Below, in pieces: positions 35,039 to 44,488 of a DNA stretch of 64,000 nt (the stretch's first letter is position 1; every line of letters begins with the position of its first letter). The position numbers were made by a program, and so were the translations under genes. Under the pieces are notes generated by a model that saw only the letters and a list, made by a program, of their open reading frames with translations, was not told the DNA's origin and did not search any database. Source of the stretch: Amycolatopsis sp. FBCC-B4732 (lineage in GTDB: Bacteria > Actinomycetota > Actinomycetes > Mycobacteriales > Pseudonocardiaceae); NCBI RefSeq assembly GCF_023008405.1, contig NZ_CP095376.1, positions 7,668,501 through 7,732,500 on the forward strand. Reading direction: 5' to 3'.

Positions 35039-36276
35039 AGGTTTCCTCCATGATCTGGGCTGTCCTGCCCGGTAACCACGAGCCTCTGGGTGCGCTCGGG
35101 GGTCTTCTCCTGCCGCGGTGCCGGCGAGGTCTTGGCGGCCCGCGCCGGCTCCGGCGCGGGCTCGGGGCTGACGTGCGCGGGGATGCGCAGGGTGAACGTC
35201 GAGCCGGTGCCCGGCCGGCTCCACAGCCCGACCGAGCCGCCGTGGTTGGCCGCGACGTGCTTGACGATCGCCAGGCCCAGCCCGGTGCCGCCGGTGGCGC
35301 GCGAGCGGGCCTTGTCGGCGCGGTAGAAGCGCTCGAACACCCGGGTCTGCTCGTCCTCGGGGATGCCGATGCCGCGGTCGGTGACGGCGACCTCGACCAT
35401 CCCGTCGGCCAGCCGCCTGCTGATCGAGACCGGGCTGCCGGCCGGCGAGTACGCGACCGCGTTCTCCAGCAGGTTCGACAGCGCGGTGACCAGCAGCGTC
35501 CGGTCGCCCTCGATGAGCAGGCCGCTGGCGGTGTCGGTGGTGATCCGGATGTCGGCCGACTCGGCCGAGAGCGTGGTCCGGCCGAGCGCCTCGCGGACGA
35601 CCGCGTCGACCTCGACGACGTTGAGGTCGGGCAGCCGTTCGGCGCCCTGCAGCCGCGACAGCGCGATCAGCTCGGTGACGAGCTGGCCGAGGCGGGTGGA
35701 CTCGCGCAGGATCTTGCCGCCGAACCGGCGGACCTCTTCGACGTCATCGGCGGCGTCGAGGACGGCCTCGGTGAGCAGCGCGATCGCGCCGACCGGGGTC
35801 TTGAGCTCGTGGCTGACGTTGGCGACGAAGTCGCGGCGCACGGCCTCCAGGCGGATGGCCTCGGAGTGGTCGACGGCCTCGACGACGGTGAAGCCGTCGC
35901 CGAGCGGCCGGACCTGGCCGAGCACCGCTTCCGGCTGGCGGCCGCGGGCCTCCAGCGGCGAAAGGTCGATCTCCAGCGGCTCGTCGGTCTCGACGACCTG
36001 CTCGGCGGCCTTGCGGGCCCGCGGGTCGGCCTGGTTGACCTTGACGAGACCCAGCTCGTAGGCGCGTGGGTTGTGCAGCACCATGTCGCCGAACCGGTTG
36101 AGCACGACGATGCCGTTGTTCGAGGAGCGGACCAGCCGTTCGAGGAGCTCGGCGACCGTCGGGCCCGGTGGCCGGGCTTCCTCCCGGCGCGAGCGGGCCC
36201 GCGCGAGGAGGTAGCCGGCCACCGCACCGGCCACCAGTGCGCCGATGGCCAGTGCGAGTGAAACAGGCGTGGTCAC
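35035..36276 (-). CDS. senX3: Sensor histidine kinase SenX3
   Basis: 413 aa. N-terminal membrane segment (LALAIGALVAGAVAGYLL), a PAS-like cytoplasmic domain (about 45-140: LVRSSNNGIVVLNRFGDMVLHNPRA), HisKA box with the phospho-His in DFVANVSHELKTPVGAI (about 170), and an ATPase domain (LLENAVAYSPAG, VTDRGIGIPEDEQTRVFERFYR, GTGLGLAIVKHVAANHGG). Only one clear membrane helix, as in mycobacterial SenX3. The tail after residue 370 is Pro/Ala/Arg-rich. GTG at 36276. First gene of the two-component operon. Confidence 0.94.
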   Translation of the reverse strand: MTTPVSLALAIGALVAGAVAGYLLARARSRREEARPPGPTVAELLERLVRSSNNGIVVLNRFGDMVLHNPRAYELGLVKVNQADPRARKAAEQVVETDEPLEIDLSPLEARGRQPEAVLGQVRPLGDGFTVVEAVDHSEAIRLEAVRRDFVANVSHELKTPVGAIALLTEAVLDAADDVEEVRRFGGKILRESTRLGQLVTELIALSRLQGAERLPDLNVVEVDAVVREALGRTTLSAESADIRITTDTASGLLIEGDRTLLVTALSNLLENAVAYSPAGSPVSISRRLADGMVEVAVTDRGIGIPEDEQTRVFERFYRADKARSRATGGTGLGLAIVKHVAANHGGSVGLWSRPGTGSTFTLRIPAHVSPEPAPEPARAAKTSPAPRQEKTPERTQRLVVTGQDSPDHGGNL

Positions 36277-36422
36277 GGGCCGATCGTAAGCTGAGAAGTG
36301 GCCCTTCGGCCTAGCGTTGTCCGCCTTGTCGTGAGCACCGCGACACCTGCGGAGGACATGTTCGCCGGGGCTTCAGGCGGCGTTCACCCGATCGATTCCG
36401 CGGCGAGACATACCGGGTGAAT

Positions 36423-37298
36423 TCACCCCTTCGCGTCGAGTGTCGCCAAATCGTCCGCGGTGAGCTCCAGCGCCGCCGCGGCGACGTTCTGCTCGAGGTG
36501 CGCGACGTCGCCGGTGCCGGGGATGGCGAGCACGTGCGGGCCCTGGTGCAGGGTCCACGCGAGGCGCACCTGCGCGGGGGTGGCGTCGTGCCGGCGCGCG
36601 ACGGTGGCGACCCGCTCGTCCTCCCCCTGGCCGCTGGCGACGGCGAAGAACGGCACGAAAGCGATGCCGCGCTCGGCGCACATCCGGACGATCTCGTCGT
36701 CCTCCCGGCGGGCGGTGAGGCCGTACTGGTTCTGGACGCAGACGACCGGCGCGATCTCGAGGGCCTCGGTGAGGTGGTGCGGCGCGACGTTGGAGATGCC
36801 CAGCTCGCGGATGAGACCTTCCTCGCGCAGCTCGGCGAGCGCGCCGAAGCCGTCGGCGAGCGAGCCTTCCCCGCGGTCCAGGCCTTCGCCGATCCGGTAG
36901 TTGGCGACGTCGAGGTGGTCCAGCCCCAGCTCGCGGAGGTTCTCTTCGACCTGGGCCCGCAGCTGGTCCGGGCGGGCGGTGTAGAACGCGCCGGTGAAGT
37001 CGCGGCCCGGGCCGACCTTGGTGGTGATCGTCAGGTTCTCGTAGGGCGCGAGGGCGGTGTTGATCAGCTCGTTGGCCGAGCGCGGGCCGGCGAAGTAGAA
37101 GACGGCGGTGTCGATGTGGTTGACGCCGAGCTCGACCGCGCGGCGCAGCACGGCGATCGCCGTCTCGCGGCTCCGGATGCCGCCGTCCGAAGTGGACATC
37201 AGGCGCATCGCGCCGAACCCGAGCCGGTTGACTTCGAAGGAGCCGAGCTTCCAGGTGCCCGCCGCGGCGGCGGGGGTGGCGGTGGTGTTCGTGGTCAT
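36423..37298 (-). CDS. Aldo/keto reductase
   Basis: 291 aa TIM-barrel oxidoreductase using NADPH. Catalytic residues in family places: Asp-Tyr region GVNHIDTAVFYF (Tyr of the tetrad), Lys in TITTKVGPG, His replaced in LDHLDVANYRIGE (Asn-Tyr). NADPH-binding end IPGTGDVAHLEQNV. The usual active-site His on the fourth strand is not obvious, so activity may differ. ATG at 37298. Divergent from the HTH regulator with 66 bp between the starts; the regulator is its likely controller. Confidence 0.87.
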   Translation of the reverse strand: MTTNTTATPAAAAGTWKLGSFEVNRLGFGAMRLMSTSDGGIRSRETAIAVLRRAVELGVNHIDTAVFYFAGPRSANELINTALAPYENLTITTKVGPGRDFTGAFYTARPDQLRAQVEENLRELGLDHLDVANYRIGEGLDRGEGSLADGFGALAELREEGLIRELGISNVAPHHLTEALEIAPVVCVQNQYGLTARREDDEIVRMCAERGIAFVPFFAVASGQGEDERVATVARRHDATPAQVRLAWTLHQGPHVLAIPGTGDVAHLEQNVAAAALELTADDLATLDAKG

Positions 37299-37364
37299 GG
37301 CTCCAGCGTCGCGATCCGGCCCGCGCACCGCCGGTTTTGGCATTTTGCTGCCAGACTGGAATGC

Positions 37365-38003
37365 GTGGAGAGAGTGAGTGACGTCGTCGTCGTGCGGGGC
37401 GAGGCCGAGCTGTTCGAGCGGACCCGGCACCTGTTCGCGACCGCGACGGAGATCTCGTGCGCGGCGCGGGACCTGCACACCTGGTCGGTGGCGCACCCGA
37501 GCGCGCCGGAACGGGAGCAGGCCGTGCGCTCGATGTCCGTGCGCAAGATGTACCTGCCCGGCGTCCTGTTCGACCCGGCGCTGGCGGAGCACCTGCGGTT
37601 CATGACCACGCACGGCGCCCGCATCCGGATCACCGAGCGCGAGGTCAACGAGACGATCCTGCTGGACCGCCGGATCGCGATCGTGGCGGGCGACCACGTC
37701 GGCGGCGTCCGCAGCTACACCGTCGTCAGCAGCCCGGAGCTGGTCCAGGGCATCCAGTCGCTGTTCGAGGCGGCCTGGGCCGGCGGCACCGACCTCGAGT
37801 CCTACCAGGCCCGGTTCACCGAGCTGGGCGCGCGCGAGATCCTCGAGCAGCTGGCGTCCGGCTGCAAGGACGAGACGGCGGCCCGCACCCTCGGCGTGGG
37901 CCTGCGGACCTACCGGCGCCGGGTGGCGGAGCTGATGGACGTCCTGGGCGCGTCGTCGCGGTTCCAGGCCGGGGCGCGGGCCCGCGAAGCCGGACTCCTG
38001 TGA
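37365..38003 (+). CDS. HTH transcriptional regulator with LuxR-type C-terminus
   Basis: 212 aa. Residues 1-145 resemble the TrmB-like sensor half (VVRGEAELFERTRHLFATATEISCAARDLHTW, MYLPGVLFDPALAEHLRFM, ARIRITEREVNETILLDRRIAIVAGDH), followed by a winged/LuxR-like helix-turn-helix (EILEQLASGCKDETAARTLGVGLRTYRRRVAELMDVLGASSRFQAGARA). GTG at 37365; GTG 37374 (VSDVVVVRG) is equally possible, with GGAG just upstream. Divergent from the aldo/keto reductase. Its stop overlaps the next gene in GTGA. Confidence 0.85.
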   Translation: MERVSDVVVVRGEAELFERTRHLFATATEISCAARDLHTWSVAHPSAPEREQAVRSMSVRKMYLPGVLFDPALAEHLRFMTTHGARIRITEREVNETILLDRRIAIVAGDHVGGVRSYTVVSSPELVQGIQSLFEAAWAGGTDLESYQARFTELGAREILEQLASGCKDETAARTLGVGLRTYRRRVAELMDVLGASSRFQAGARAREAGLL

Positions 38004-38878
38004 AGCGAGCTCTCCTGGCGCTCGTCCTGGTGACGTCGGCGTGCTCGTCGGCGGTCTCGGGGACGGCTCAGCCGCTGACGGGCAACCTCGCGCTGGTCAA
38101 CGCACCCGGGACGGCCGCCGCGCTCGCCGACGTGAAGACGGCGGCCGAAGCGGTGTTCAGCTACGACTCCGCGAACCCGGCGGCCTTCGACCAGGCCGTC
38201 GCCTCGAACGTCACCGGCGCGGCGAAGGACCAGCTCACGGCGTTGTTCGACCAGATTAGGAAGAGCCCGCAGCCGGTCCACCTGGTCACGCGGGTGCGGG
38301 AGGCGGCCGCGGTGGAGTTCACCGGCGACCGGATCCGCGAACTGGCCGTGCTCCGGCAGGACAGCGGCGCCGCGCAGGGCCTGGCCACGGTCGCGGTCAC
38401 CGCGACCCGGCAAGGCGGGCGCTGGCGGCTCACCGACCTCGCGATGGACCCGGCGCAGCCGACGCCGGCCGCGCAGCCGGACGACGGTAGCCCCGGCGGG
38501 GTGCGCGACTCGGCGCTGGCCGGCGCCCGCGCGGTGGCGGGCGCGCTCTTCACGACCGACAGCGGCGATCCCGAAGGCAGCTACGCCCGGGCCGAAGCCG
38601 TCCTCGCCGATCCGCTGCTGAGCGACTACCGCTCGAGGAAGGCGACCTACGTCGAGGCGATCCGCAAGGTGGGCACGAAGGTCGCGCTCGGCCCGAACCC
38701 GATGGCCGGGGGCCTCGCGATCGCCGGTGAACGGGCGGTCGTGCTGTTCTTCACGACGCTGCAGGTCACCGACACCACCGGGAAGGTGACCACCCGCCCC
38801 TTCACGGCCGAACTCGACGTCGTCCGCGAAGGGGCGAGCTGGAAGGCGACCGGCGTGCGGCCGGTCGTCTCGCCCTAG
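38000..38878 (+). CDS. Secreted lipoprotein of unknown function
   Basis: 292 aa. Lipoprotein signal VKRALLALVLVTSAC with lipobox TSAC at about residue 15, followed by the common actinobacterial lipoprotein start SSAVSGTAQP. The rest has two similar halves (about 40-155 and 160-290), each with a helical segment and a beta-rich part ending in AVTATRQGGRWRLTDLAM and AELDVVREGASWKATGVRPV, suggesting an internal duplication resembling Mce-associated or NTF2-like folds. GTG overlaps the regulator stop. Ends 1 bp from the gpmA end. Confidence 0.78.
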   Translation: MKRALLALVLVTSACSSAVSGTAQPLTGNLALVNAPGTAAALADVKTAAEAVFSYDSANPAAFDQAVASNVTGAAKDQLTALFDQIRKSPQPVHLVTRVREAAAVEFTGDRIRELAVLRQDSGAAQGLATVAVTATRQGGRWRLTDLAMDPAQPTPAAQPDDGSPGGVRDSALAGARAVAGALFTTDSGDPEGSYARAEAVLADPLLSDYRSRKATYVEAIRKVGTKVALGPNPMAGGLAIAGERAVVLFFTTLQVTDTTGKVTTRPFTAELDVVREGASWKATGVRPVVSP

Positions 38879-38879
38879 C

Positions 38880-39629
38880 TCAGCGGCCCTGGTTGGCGAC
38901 CGCGGCGGCGGCCTCCTTGGCGGCCTCGGGGTCGAGGTACTCGCCGCCGGCCTTGACCGGCTTGAGGTCGTCGGTGAGGTCGTAGCGCAGCGGGATGCCG
39001 GTCGGGATGTTCAGGCCGGCGATGTCGGCGTCGGAGATCCCGTCGAGGTGCTTGACGAGCGCGCGCAGCGAGTTGCCGTGCGCGGCGACCAGCACGGTCT
39101 TGCCCGCCCGCAGGTCCGGCACGATCGCGGACTCCCAGTACGGCAGGAGCCGCTCGACGACGTCCTTGAGGCACTCGGTCAGCGGCGCGTCGTCGCCGAG
39201 GTTCGCGTACCGGGCGTCGCCGGCCTGGCTCCACTCGTCCTTCGGGTCGATCGCGGGCGGCGGGGTGTCGTAGGAGCGGCGCCAGAGCATGAACTGCTCC
39301 TCGCCGAACTCCGCGAGGGTCTGCTTCTTGTCCTTGCCCTGCAGCGCGCCGTAGTGGCGCTCGTTGAGCCGCCAGTCGCGCTTGACCGGGATCCAGTGCC
39401 GGTCGGCGGCGTCCAGCGCGATGTTCGCGGTGGCGATCGCGCGGCGCAGCAGCGAGGTGTGCACCACGTCCGGCAGCAGGCCGGCGCCGGCCAGCAGCGT
39501 GCCGCCCTGGCGGGCTTCGCCCTCACCCTGCTCCGACAGCGGCACGTCCACCCAGCCGGTGAACAGGTTTTCCGCGTTCCACGTGCTCTGCCCGTGGCGG
39601 AGCAGCACCAACGTCCCGAGTTCAGCCAT
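38880..39629 (-). CDS. gpmA: 2,3-bisphosphoglycerate-dependent phosphoglycerate mutase
   Basis: Glycolytic interconversion of 3- and 2-phosphoglycerate. 249 aa. The phospho-His is His12 in [22 protein letters not shown]; further signatures are [37 protein letters not shown] and the second His in [25 protein letters not shown] at 39629. Upstream (39630-39894) is an AT-richer control region with the inverted repeat at 39689. Confidence 0.96.
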   Translation of the reverse strand: MAELGTLVLLRHGQSTWNAENLFTGWVDVPLSEQGEGEARQGGTLLAGAGLLPDVVHTSLLRRAIATANIALDAADRHWIPVKRDWRLNERHYGALQGKDKKQTLAEFGEEQFMLWRRSYDTPPPAIDPKDEWSQAGDARYANLGDDAPLTECLKDVVERLLPYWESAIVPDLRAGKTVLVAAHGNSLRALVKHLDGISDADIAGLNIPTGIPLRYDLTDDLKPVKAGGEYLDPEAAKEAAAAVANQGR

Positions 39630-39894
39630 GCGCCAAGCCTGCCAGAACCGTTTCGTGAATCCACCAGTGACCTCGACCTACGCAGAGTGTGTTACTCCTA
39701 AGTAACACCTCACTCTTCGACAAGGCAAAGCGCCAACAACGCGCAAATTCCGGGCAGCGAACTGCACACCGTTATCGCTCAGCGGTAAATTCACTCGAAC
39801 GGACTAGTGAGTAGTCTTGTGATTACCCGTCGAGATCTGACAGGTTGACTACGTCCCGAGCGGCTGGATTCCACGCACTCCCCGGCCGCATTCG
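39630..39894. other. AT-richer intergenic region upstream of gpmA and the 6C RNA
   Basis: Unusually AT-rich for this genome (stretches such as gttatcgctcagcggtaaat). It lies between gpmA (minus) and the 6C RNA (plus), so it should contain two divergent promoters. A TTGACT at 39845-39850 is a possible -35 for the RNA, but no clear -10 follows at ideal distance. No ORF of note. Confidence 0.5.
39689..39708. promoter_or_regulatory. 8-bp perfect inverted repeat upstream of gpmA
   Basis: GTGTTACT-CCTA-AGTAACAC, 60 bp upstream of the gpmA start. Symmetric and AT-richer than its surroundings, it is a good candidate operator for gpmA or the neighbouring RNA. No regulator can be named. Confidence 0.5.
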
Positions 39895-40045
39895 GGCTTT
39901 GACCGCGGCTCGTCTCCCCCCTGCCGAGCCGCGGCCCGCCGGCCCCGTTGGCACCCCCCTCGTCACCGGGTCCTGATCGGCGGGAACTTCAGCGGGGCGG
40001 CTCGAGATCGCGACTCCCCCCTCCCTCGAGCCGTCCCGCCTGCCC
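39895..40045 (+). ncRNA. 6C small RNA
   Basis: Two hairpins each expose exactly six C in the loop, the hallmark of the actinobacterial 6C RNA motif. Hairpin 1: CCGCGGCTCG (39903-39912) with CGAGCCGCGG (39925-39934), loop containing CCCCCC at 39916-39921. Hairpin 2: 15-bp stem 39992-40006 with 40025-40039 including one G-U pair, CCCCCC at 40016-40021. A third C6 run lies between them (39954-39959). Because the loops are C-rich on the plus strand, that strand is transcribed. The ends are estimated. Such RNAs regulate by pairing with G-rich mRNA sites in relatives. Confidence 0.85.
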
Positions 40046-40048
40046 GCT

Positions 40049-40906
40049 CACACCTCGACCGGCTCCCGTTCAAAGCCGCGCCCCCACACCCGAGACGGAC
40101 CAAGCCGCACAGCTCCGCACACCATGAAAGACCCTTTCACCCCACCAAACGCAGTGAACGGGTCTTTCACGACGTCGCAAGCACGCCCGCCCACACCTCG
40201 ACCGGCTCCCGTTCAAAGCCGCGCCCCCACACCCGAGACGGACCAAGCCGCACAGCTCCGCACACCATGAAAGACCCGTTCACCCCACCAAACGCAGTGA
40301 ACGGGTCTTTCACGACGTCGCAAGCACGCCCGCCCACACCTCGACCGGCTCCCGTTCAAAGCCGCGCCCCCACACCCGAGACGGACCAAGCCGCACAGCT
40401 CCGCACACCATGAAAGACCCTTTCACCCCACCAAACGCAGTGAACGGGTCTTTCACGACGTCGCAAGCACGCCCGCCCACACCTCGACCGGCTCCCGTTC
40501 AAAGCCGCGCCCCCACACCCGAGACGGACCAAGCCGCACAGCTCCGCACACCATGAAAGACCCGTTCACCCCACCAAACGCGATGAACGGGTCTTTCACG
40601 ACGTCGCAAGCACGCCCACTCACACCTCGACCGGCTCCCGTTCAAAGCCGCGCCCCCACACCCGAGACGGACCAAGCCGCACAGCTCCGCACACCATGAA
40701 AGACCCGTTCACCCCACCAAACGCAGTGAACGGGTCTTTCACGACGTCGCAAGCACGCCCGCCCACACCTCGACCGGCTCCCGTTCAAAGCCGCGCCCCC
40801 ACACCCGAGACGGACCAAGCCGCACAGCTCCGCACACCATGAAAGACCCGTTCACCCCACCAAACGCGATGAACGGGTCTTTCACGACGTCGCAAGCACG
40901 CCCACT
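40049..40906. repeat. Six tandem copies of a 143-bp hairpin-bearing unit
   Basis: Units start at 40049, 40192, 40335, 40478, 40621 and 40764, each exactly 143 bp. Each holds an inverted repeat TGAAAGACCCGTTCAC / GTGAACGGGTCTTTCA around a 13-base loop. Variants: units 1 and 3 have CCCTTTCAC in the left arm; units 4 and 6 share GCGATGAAC and a CCCACTCA end, so blocks of more than one unit were probably copied. 143 is not a multiple of three, so it is not a protein repeat. The unit start (CACACCTCGACCGGCTCC) resembles the 3' end of the DUF4349 gene that follows at 40907. Confidence 0.95.
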
Positions 40907-41763
40907 CACACCTCGGTCGGCTCCGGTCGTGCCGCGCGGCGGCGCCGGTTCAGCCACCAGGCCGCCCAGGCCAGCGGGCCCACGATCAGCAAGAACGGCG
41001 CGATCGCGCCCAGCACCGTCAGCAAGCCGCCGCCGAAGGTCAGGAACGCGTCCCAGCCGCCGGCCAGGCCGCCCAGGAATCCGCTGTGGTCCTCTTCGGC
41101 CGGTGGGGGCGCCGCCACGCTCCGGACGCTCATCGCCACCGTCGCCATCGCGACGCTGCCCGCCAGCGAGTTCTTCTGCTGCTCCAGCGATTCCAGCGTC
41201 GACTCGCGGCTGGTCAGCTCGCTCTCGACCGAGGCGATCTCCGACACCGAGGTCGCCCGCGCGAGCAGCGCGCGGATCCGCTCGACCGACGCCCGCTGCG
41301 TCTGCAGCCGCGCGTCGACGTCGACGACCTGCTCGGTCACGTCCTGCGTGTTCAGCTCCCGCTTCACCAGGCTCGAGCCCAGGTGCGAGAGCTGGTCGAG
41401 GGCGCCGTCGAGCTTGTCCGCCGGCACCGCGAGGGTGAGCGTCGCGTACTCCTCGCCGGTGCTCTCCTGCCCGGTGTAGCCGCCCGCGCCCTGCGCGATC
41501 CCGCGGGCCTGCGCGACGACGTCGGTGACCTTCGTCGCGGTCAGCTCCAGCCGGGCGCTGCGGGACAGCTTCCGGTCGGTGGCGCCGGCCTGCGGCGGTG
41601 TCACCTTCGATTCCGCCTTGCCGCCCGTCCCCTGCTTCGGGACGGCGGGCGCGACCCCGCCACTGTCCGCCGTGGACGATGCCCCGTTGCCCGCCGACGA
41701 GCAGCCGGCCAGCGCGAAGGCCACGGCCACGGCCGCGAGCCCCGCTCTCCATCGAGTCCGCAT
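40906..41763 (-). CDS. DUF4349 lipoprotein
   Basis: 285 aa. Lipoprotein signal MRTRWRAGLAAVAVAFALAGC (lipobox ALAGC), then the DUF4349 extracytoplasmic domain: KLSRSARLELTATKVTDVVAQARGIAQGAGGYTGQ, LTLAVPADKLDGALDQLSHLG, a long coiled coil (about 150-205, QVVDVDARLQTQRASVERIRALLARA) and a C-terminal membrane helix (LLTVLGAIAPFLLIVGPLAWAAWWL) with a basic tail. ATG at 41763 after GGGAGAAG. Anchored at both ends. Its last 30 bp are echoed at the start of each 143-bp unit behind it. Confidence 0.9.
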   Translation of the reverse strand: MRTRWRAGLAAVAVAFALAGCSSAGNGASSTADSGGVAPAVPKQGTGGKAESKVTPPQAGATDRKLSRSARLELTATKVTDVVAQARGIAQGAGGYTGQESTGEEYATLTLAVPADKLDGALDQLSHLGSSLVKRELNTQDVTEQVVDVDARLQTQRASVERIRALLARATSVSEIASVESELTSRESTLESLEQQKNSLAGSVAMATVAMSVRSVAAPPPAEEDHSGFLGGLAGGWDAFLTFGGGLLTVLGAIAPFLLIVGPLAWAAWWLNRRRRAARPEPTEV

Positions 41764-41833
41764 CCTGCTTCTCCCTCCAGTTTCGACTGGCGGTGAGACG
41801 GATGTCCGGTTCAAGGCCGTTGCACGGCCATGG

Positions 41834-42346
41834 TCACGACTCGGTCAAGCCCGGTTCGTGCGGCTGCGCGGGGGCGACGAGGTGCTTGAACGCCTGCAGG
41901 TTCGCCAGCGACTCGCCGCGGGAGACGCGCCAGTCCCACTCGCGCTTGATCGACGTCGCGAAGCCGATCTCCAGCAGCGTGTTGAAGTCGCCGTCGGCGG
42001 CTTCGAGGACCTGGCCGAGCACCTTGTCGAGCTCGTCGGCCGACATGGTCTCCTTGCCGAACCGGCCGACCAGGTAGATGTCCCCGAGACTGTCCACCGT
42101 GTAGTGCACGCCGTAGAGTTTCGCGTTGCGCTGCAACAGGAACCGGTAAACGTCCTCATGGGACTCGTCGGGGCGGCGGCAGACGAAGGCCTCCACCGAA
42201 AACGCGTGGTCGCCGTCGACCAGCCACGCGTTGGTCTGGAGCTTCTTCGTGCCGGGGAGGGTGACGAAGTACTTGCCGGGACCGCGTTTGTCGTACTTCA
42301 GCTCCGCCGAGTCCAAAGTGGACTGGATCAGCTGGTCCAGGCTCAC
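41834..42346 (-). CDS. YbjN domain-containing protein
   Basis: 170 aa with a YbjN/type III secretion chaperone-like fold: [90 protein letters not shown]. Same place as Rv0487 in M. tuberculosis, downstream of mshA. GTG at 42346 overlaps the mshA stop. No function is established; the partnership with mshA is conserved. Confidence 0.88.
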   Translation of the reverse strand: MSLDQLIQSTLDSAELKYDKRGPGKYFVTLPGTKKLQTNAWLVDGDHAFSVEAFVCRRPDESHEDVYRFLLQRNAKLYGVHYTVDSLGDIYLVGRFGKETMSADELDKVLGQVLEAADGDFNTLLEIGFATSIKREWDWRVSRGESLANLQAFKHLVAPAQPHEPGLTES

Positions 42347-43647
42347 ACCGCCACCTCCGCGCGCAGGTCCAGCGCCTGCCGGAACGCGCTGGTGGCCTGA
42401 GCATAGATGTCGAGCAGCGCGTCCGTCGTGCGGCGCCAGGAGAACCGGCGCGCGTGCACGACGGCGTTCGCACCCAGTTCGGCCCGCCGGTCCGGGCGCA
42501 GCGCGACCGCGGCCAGCGCGTCCGCCCACTCCTCGGCGCCGTGCCCGGGCACCAGCAGGCCGGACACGCCGTGCGGCACCGCCACCGGCAGCCCGCCGAC
42601 CTCGGCCGCGACCACCGGCGTGCCGCAGGCCTGCGCCTCCAGTGCGACCAGGCCGAACGACTCGTTGTAGCTGGGCACCGCGACGACGTCGGCGGCGCGG
42701 AAGACGCGGGCGAGGCGCTCACCCGGCTGCGGCGGCAGGAACCGGACCTGCGCCTCGATGCCCAGCGAAGCGGCCAGCTCACGCAGGGCCTGCGGCTGTT
42801 CCAGCCCGGTGCCCGACGGCCCGCCGACGATCAGCACGACCAGGCGCGAAGCCAGCTCGGGGCGGCGGCGCAGCATCGCGGCGGCGGCGTGCAGCAGCAC
42901 GTCCGGCGCCTTGAGCGGCTGGATGCGGCCGGCGAAGGCGAGCACGACGTCGTCCGCAGCCAGTCCCAGTTCCGCGCGGGCGAGGGACTGGGAGCCGGGC
43001 GTGAAGCGTTCGAGGTCGACGCCCGGCGGCACGGCGTGCACGGCGTGTGGCTCGGCGTCGTAGAGGTCGATGAGCTGGCGCGCCTCGACCGCGGTGTTGG
43101 CGACCAGCCGGTCGGCCTCGGCGACCACCTGCTCCTCGCCGATCACGCGGGTGCGCGGCTCGGGCTTGTCGCCCTCGGCGAGCGCGGCGTTCTTCACCTT
43201 CGCCAGTGTGTGCGCGGTGTGCACCAGCGGGACCGACCAGCGGTCGCGGGCGAGCCAGCCGACCTGGCCCGAGAGCCAGTAGTGCGAGTGGATGAGGTCG
43301 TAGTGGCCGGGCTCGTGGAACGCCTCGGTCCGCAGCACGCCGGAGGTGAACGCGCACAGCTGCGCGGGCAGCTCGTCGCGGCCCAGCGGCTCGAACGGCC
43401 CCGCCTGCACGTGCCGCACGGTCACCCCGGGCGCCAGCTCGGCCACCGGCGGCTGGTCGGACGCGGTCGCGCGGGTGAAGACCTCGACCTCGACGCCGCG
43501 GCGGGCCATCTCGATCGCGGTCTGGCTGACGTAGACGTTCATCCCGCCCGCGTCGCCGGTACCCGGCTGTTCGAGCGGTGAGGTGTGGACGGACAGCACC
43601 GCTATCCGGCGCGGCGCAGCCCGGAACCCCCGGTGAGAGCTGGTCAC
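42343..43647 (-). CDS. mshA: D-inositol-3-phosphate glycosyltransferase (mycothiol step 1)
   Basis: GT4 enzyme that joins UDP-GlcNAc to 1-L-inositol-1-phosphate, the first step of mycothiol. 434 aa. GT-B motifs: acceptor-side [38 protein letters not shown], and the nucleotide side [42 protein letters not shown] at 43647 with GGAG upstream. The organism therefore makes mycothiol, the main low-mass thiol of actinobacteria. Followed by a YbjN gene (GTGA overlap). Confidence 0.95.
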   Translation of the reverse strand: MTSSHRGFRAAPRRIAVLSVHTSPLEQPGTGDAGGMNVYVSQTAIEMARRGVEVEVFTRATASDQPPVAELAPGVTVRHVQAGPFEPLGRDELPAQLCAFTSGVLRTEAFHEPGHYDLIHSHYWLSGQVGWLARDRWSVPLVHTAHTLAKVKNAALAEGDKPEPRTRVIGEEQVVAEADRLVANTAVEARQLIDLYDAEPHAVHAVPPGVDLERFTPGSQSLARAELGLAADDVVLAFAGRIQPLKAPDVLLHAAAAMLRRRPELASRLVVLIVGGPSGTGLEQPQALRELAASLGIEAQVRFLPPQPGERLARVFRAADVVAVPSYNESFGLVALEAQACGTPVVAAEVGGLPVAVPHGVSGLLVPGHGAEEWADALAAVALRPDRRAELGANAVVHARRFSWRRTTDALLDIYAQATSAFRQALDLRAEVAV

Positions 43648-43669
43648 GTGGTCACGTCTCCTGCGTACT

Positions 43670-44485
43670 TCAGCATTCCTCGGCGAATTGCCGCAGCACC
43701 GCGTCGAACTCGGCCGCGGACTCGGCGAAGGGCGCATGCCCCCCGTCAGCGAACCAACGCCCGAGGGCACCCGGAATCTTCCCGAGTGCGTGTTCGGCTA
43801 CCGAGGGTTCGATCACGCGGTCGGCCGTTCCGTGCGCCACCAGAGCCGGTTTGTCCACCGTGACCAGCACTTCTTCGCTGCCGATGTCCCGGCGGAAGAG
43901 CGCCGCACGAACGGCGGGGGGCACGCAGAGAGACGCCCCGAGCATGGCCTGGACCTGCGCGCCGGGCACCGGCCCGGCGGCCATCCCGCGGCAGAACTCG
44001 GTGAGCGCCGGGACCGCGGTGTCCGGATCGTCCGAAAGCATCGCCCGCATGTGCTCGCGCATCAGCGGTCCGACGCGCCCGCCCGGCCGGTCGCGGCCGA
44101 TCTCGGTGATGGCCCCGACGAGCACGAGGCCGCCCAGCCGTGCGGTGCCGTGCACGCGGATGTGGTCCACGAGCACCAGGCCGCCGTAGGACCAGCCGAC
44201 GACGATCGCGTCCGGCCCCGCGAAGTCGAGCACCGCGGCGAGGTCGTCGGCCCAGACGCGTGGGTCGTCGTAGCCCGAGGTGGGGACGTCGGAGGCGCCG
44301 TGGCCCCGCAGGTCCACCGCGACCAACCGGAAGCGCTCGGTCAGCGCGGGGTCGGCCAGCTGCGCCGCCCAGCAGTCCGCCGACTGCGCCCAGCCGTGCA
44401 CGAACACGATCGGCCTGCTGTTCTCGGCTCCCTCGACCCGCAGGCCGAGCCGGACCCCGCCGTGCCCGACGACTTCGGTGCGCAC
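43670..44485 (-). CDS. Alpha/beta-fold hydrolase
   Basis: 271 aa. Oxyanion loop [19 protein letters not shown], nucleophile elbow GWSYGG (Ser near residue 94), late Asp near HGTADRV and the catalytic His in [13 protein letters not shown]. Family-level esterase/lipase-like; substrate unknown. GTG at 44485, 3 bp behind the L,D-transpeptidase stop. Located between mshA and Ldt, where M. tuberculosis has Rv0484/Rv0485-type genes that are not hydrolases, so this may be a lineage-specific replacement. Confidence 0.88.
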   Translation of the reverse strand: MRTEVVGHGGVRLGLRVEGAENSRPIVFVHGWAQSADCWAAQLADPALTERFRLVAVDLRGHGASDVPTSGYDDPRVWADDLAAVLDFAGPDAIVVGWSYGGLVLVDHIRVHGTARLGGLVLVGAITEIGRDRPGGRVGPLMREHMRAMLSDDPDTAVPALTEFCRGMAAGPVPGAQVQAMLGASLCVPPAVRAALFRRDIGSEEVLVTVDKPALVAHGTADRVIEPSVAEHALGKIPGALGRWFADGGHAPFAESAAEFDAVLRQFAEEC

Positions 44486-44488
44486 GGG

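Noticed and set aside
36277..36422. PHO box upstream of senX3
   Set aside because: GTTCACCC-like words occur, but not as the 11-bp-spaced direct repeats required.
40049..40906. CRISPR array
   Set aside because: Units are 143 bp and nearly identical along their full length; no short repeats with variable spacers, no cas genes.
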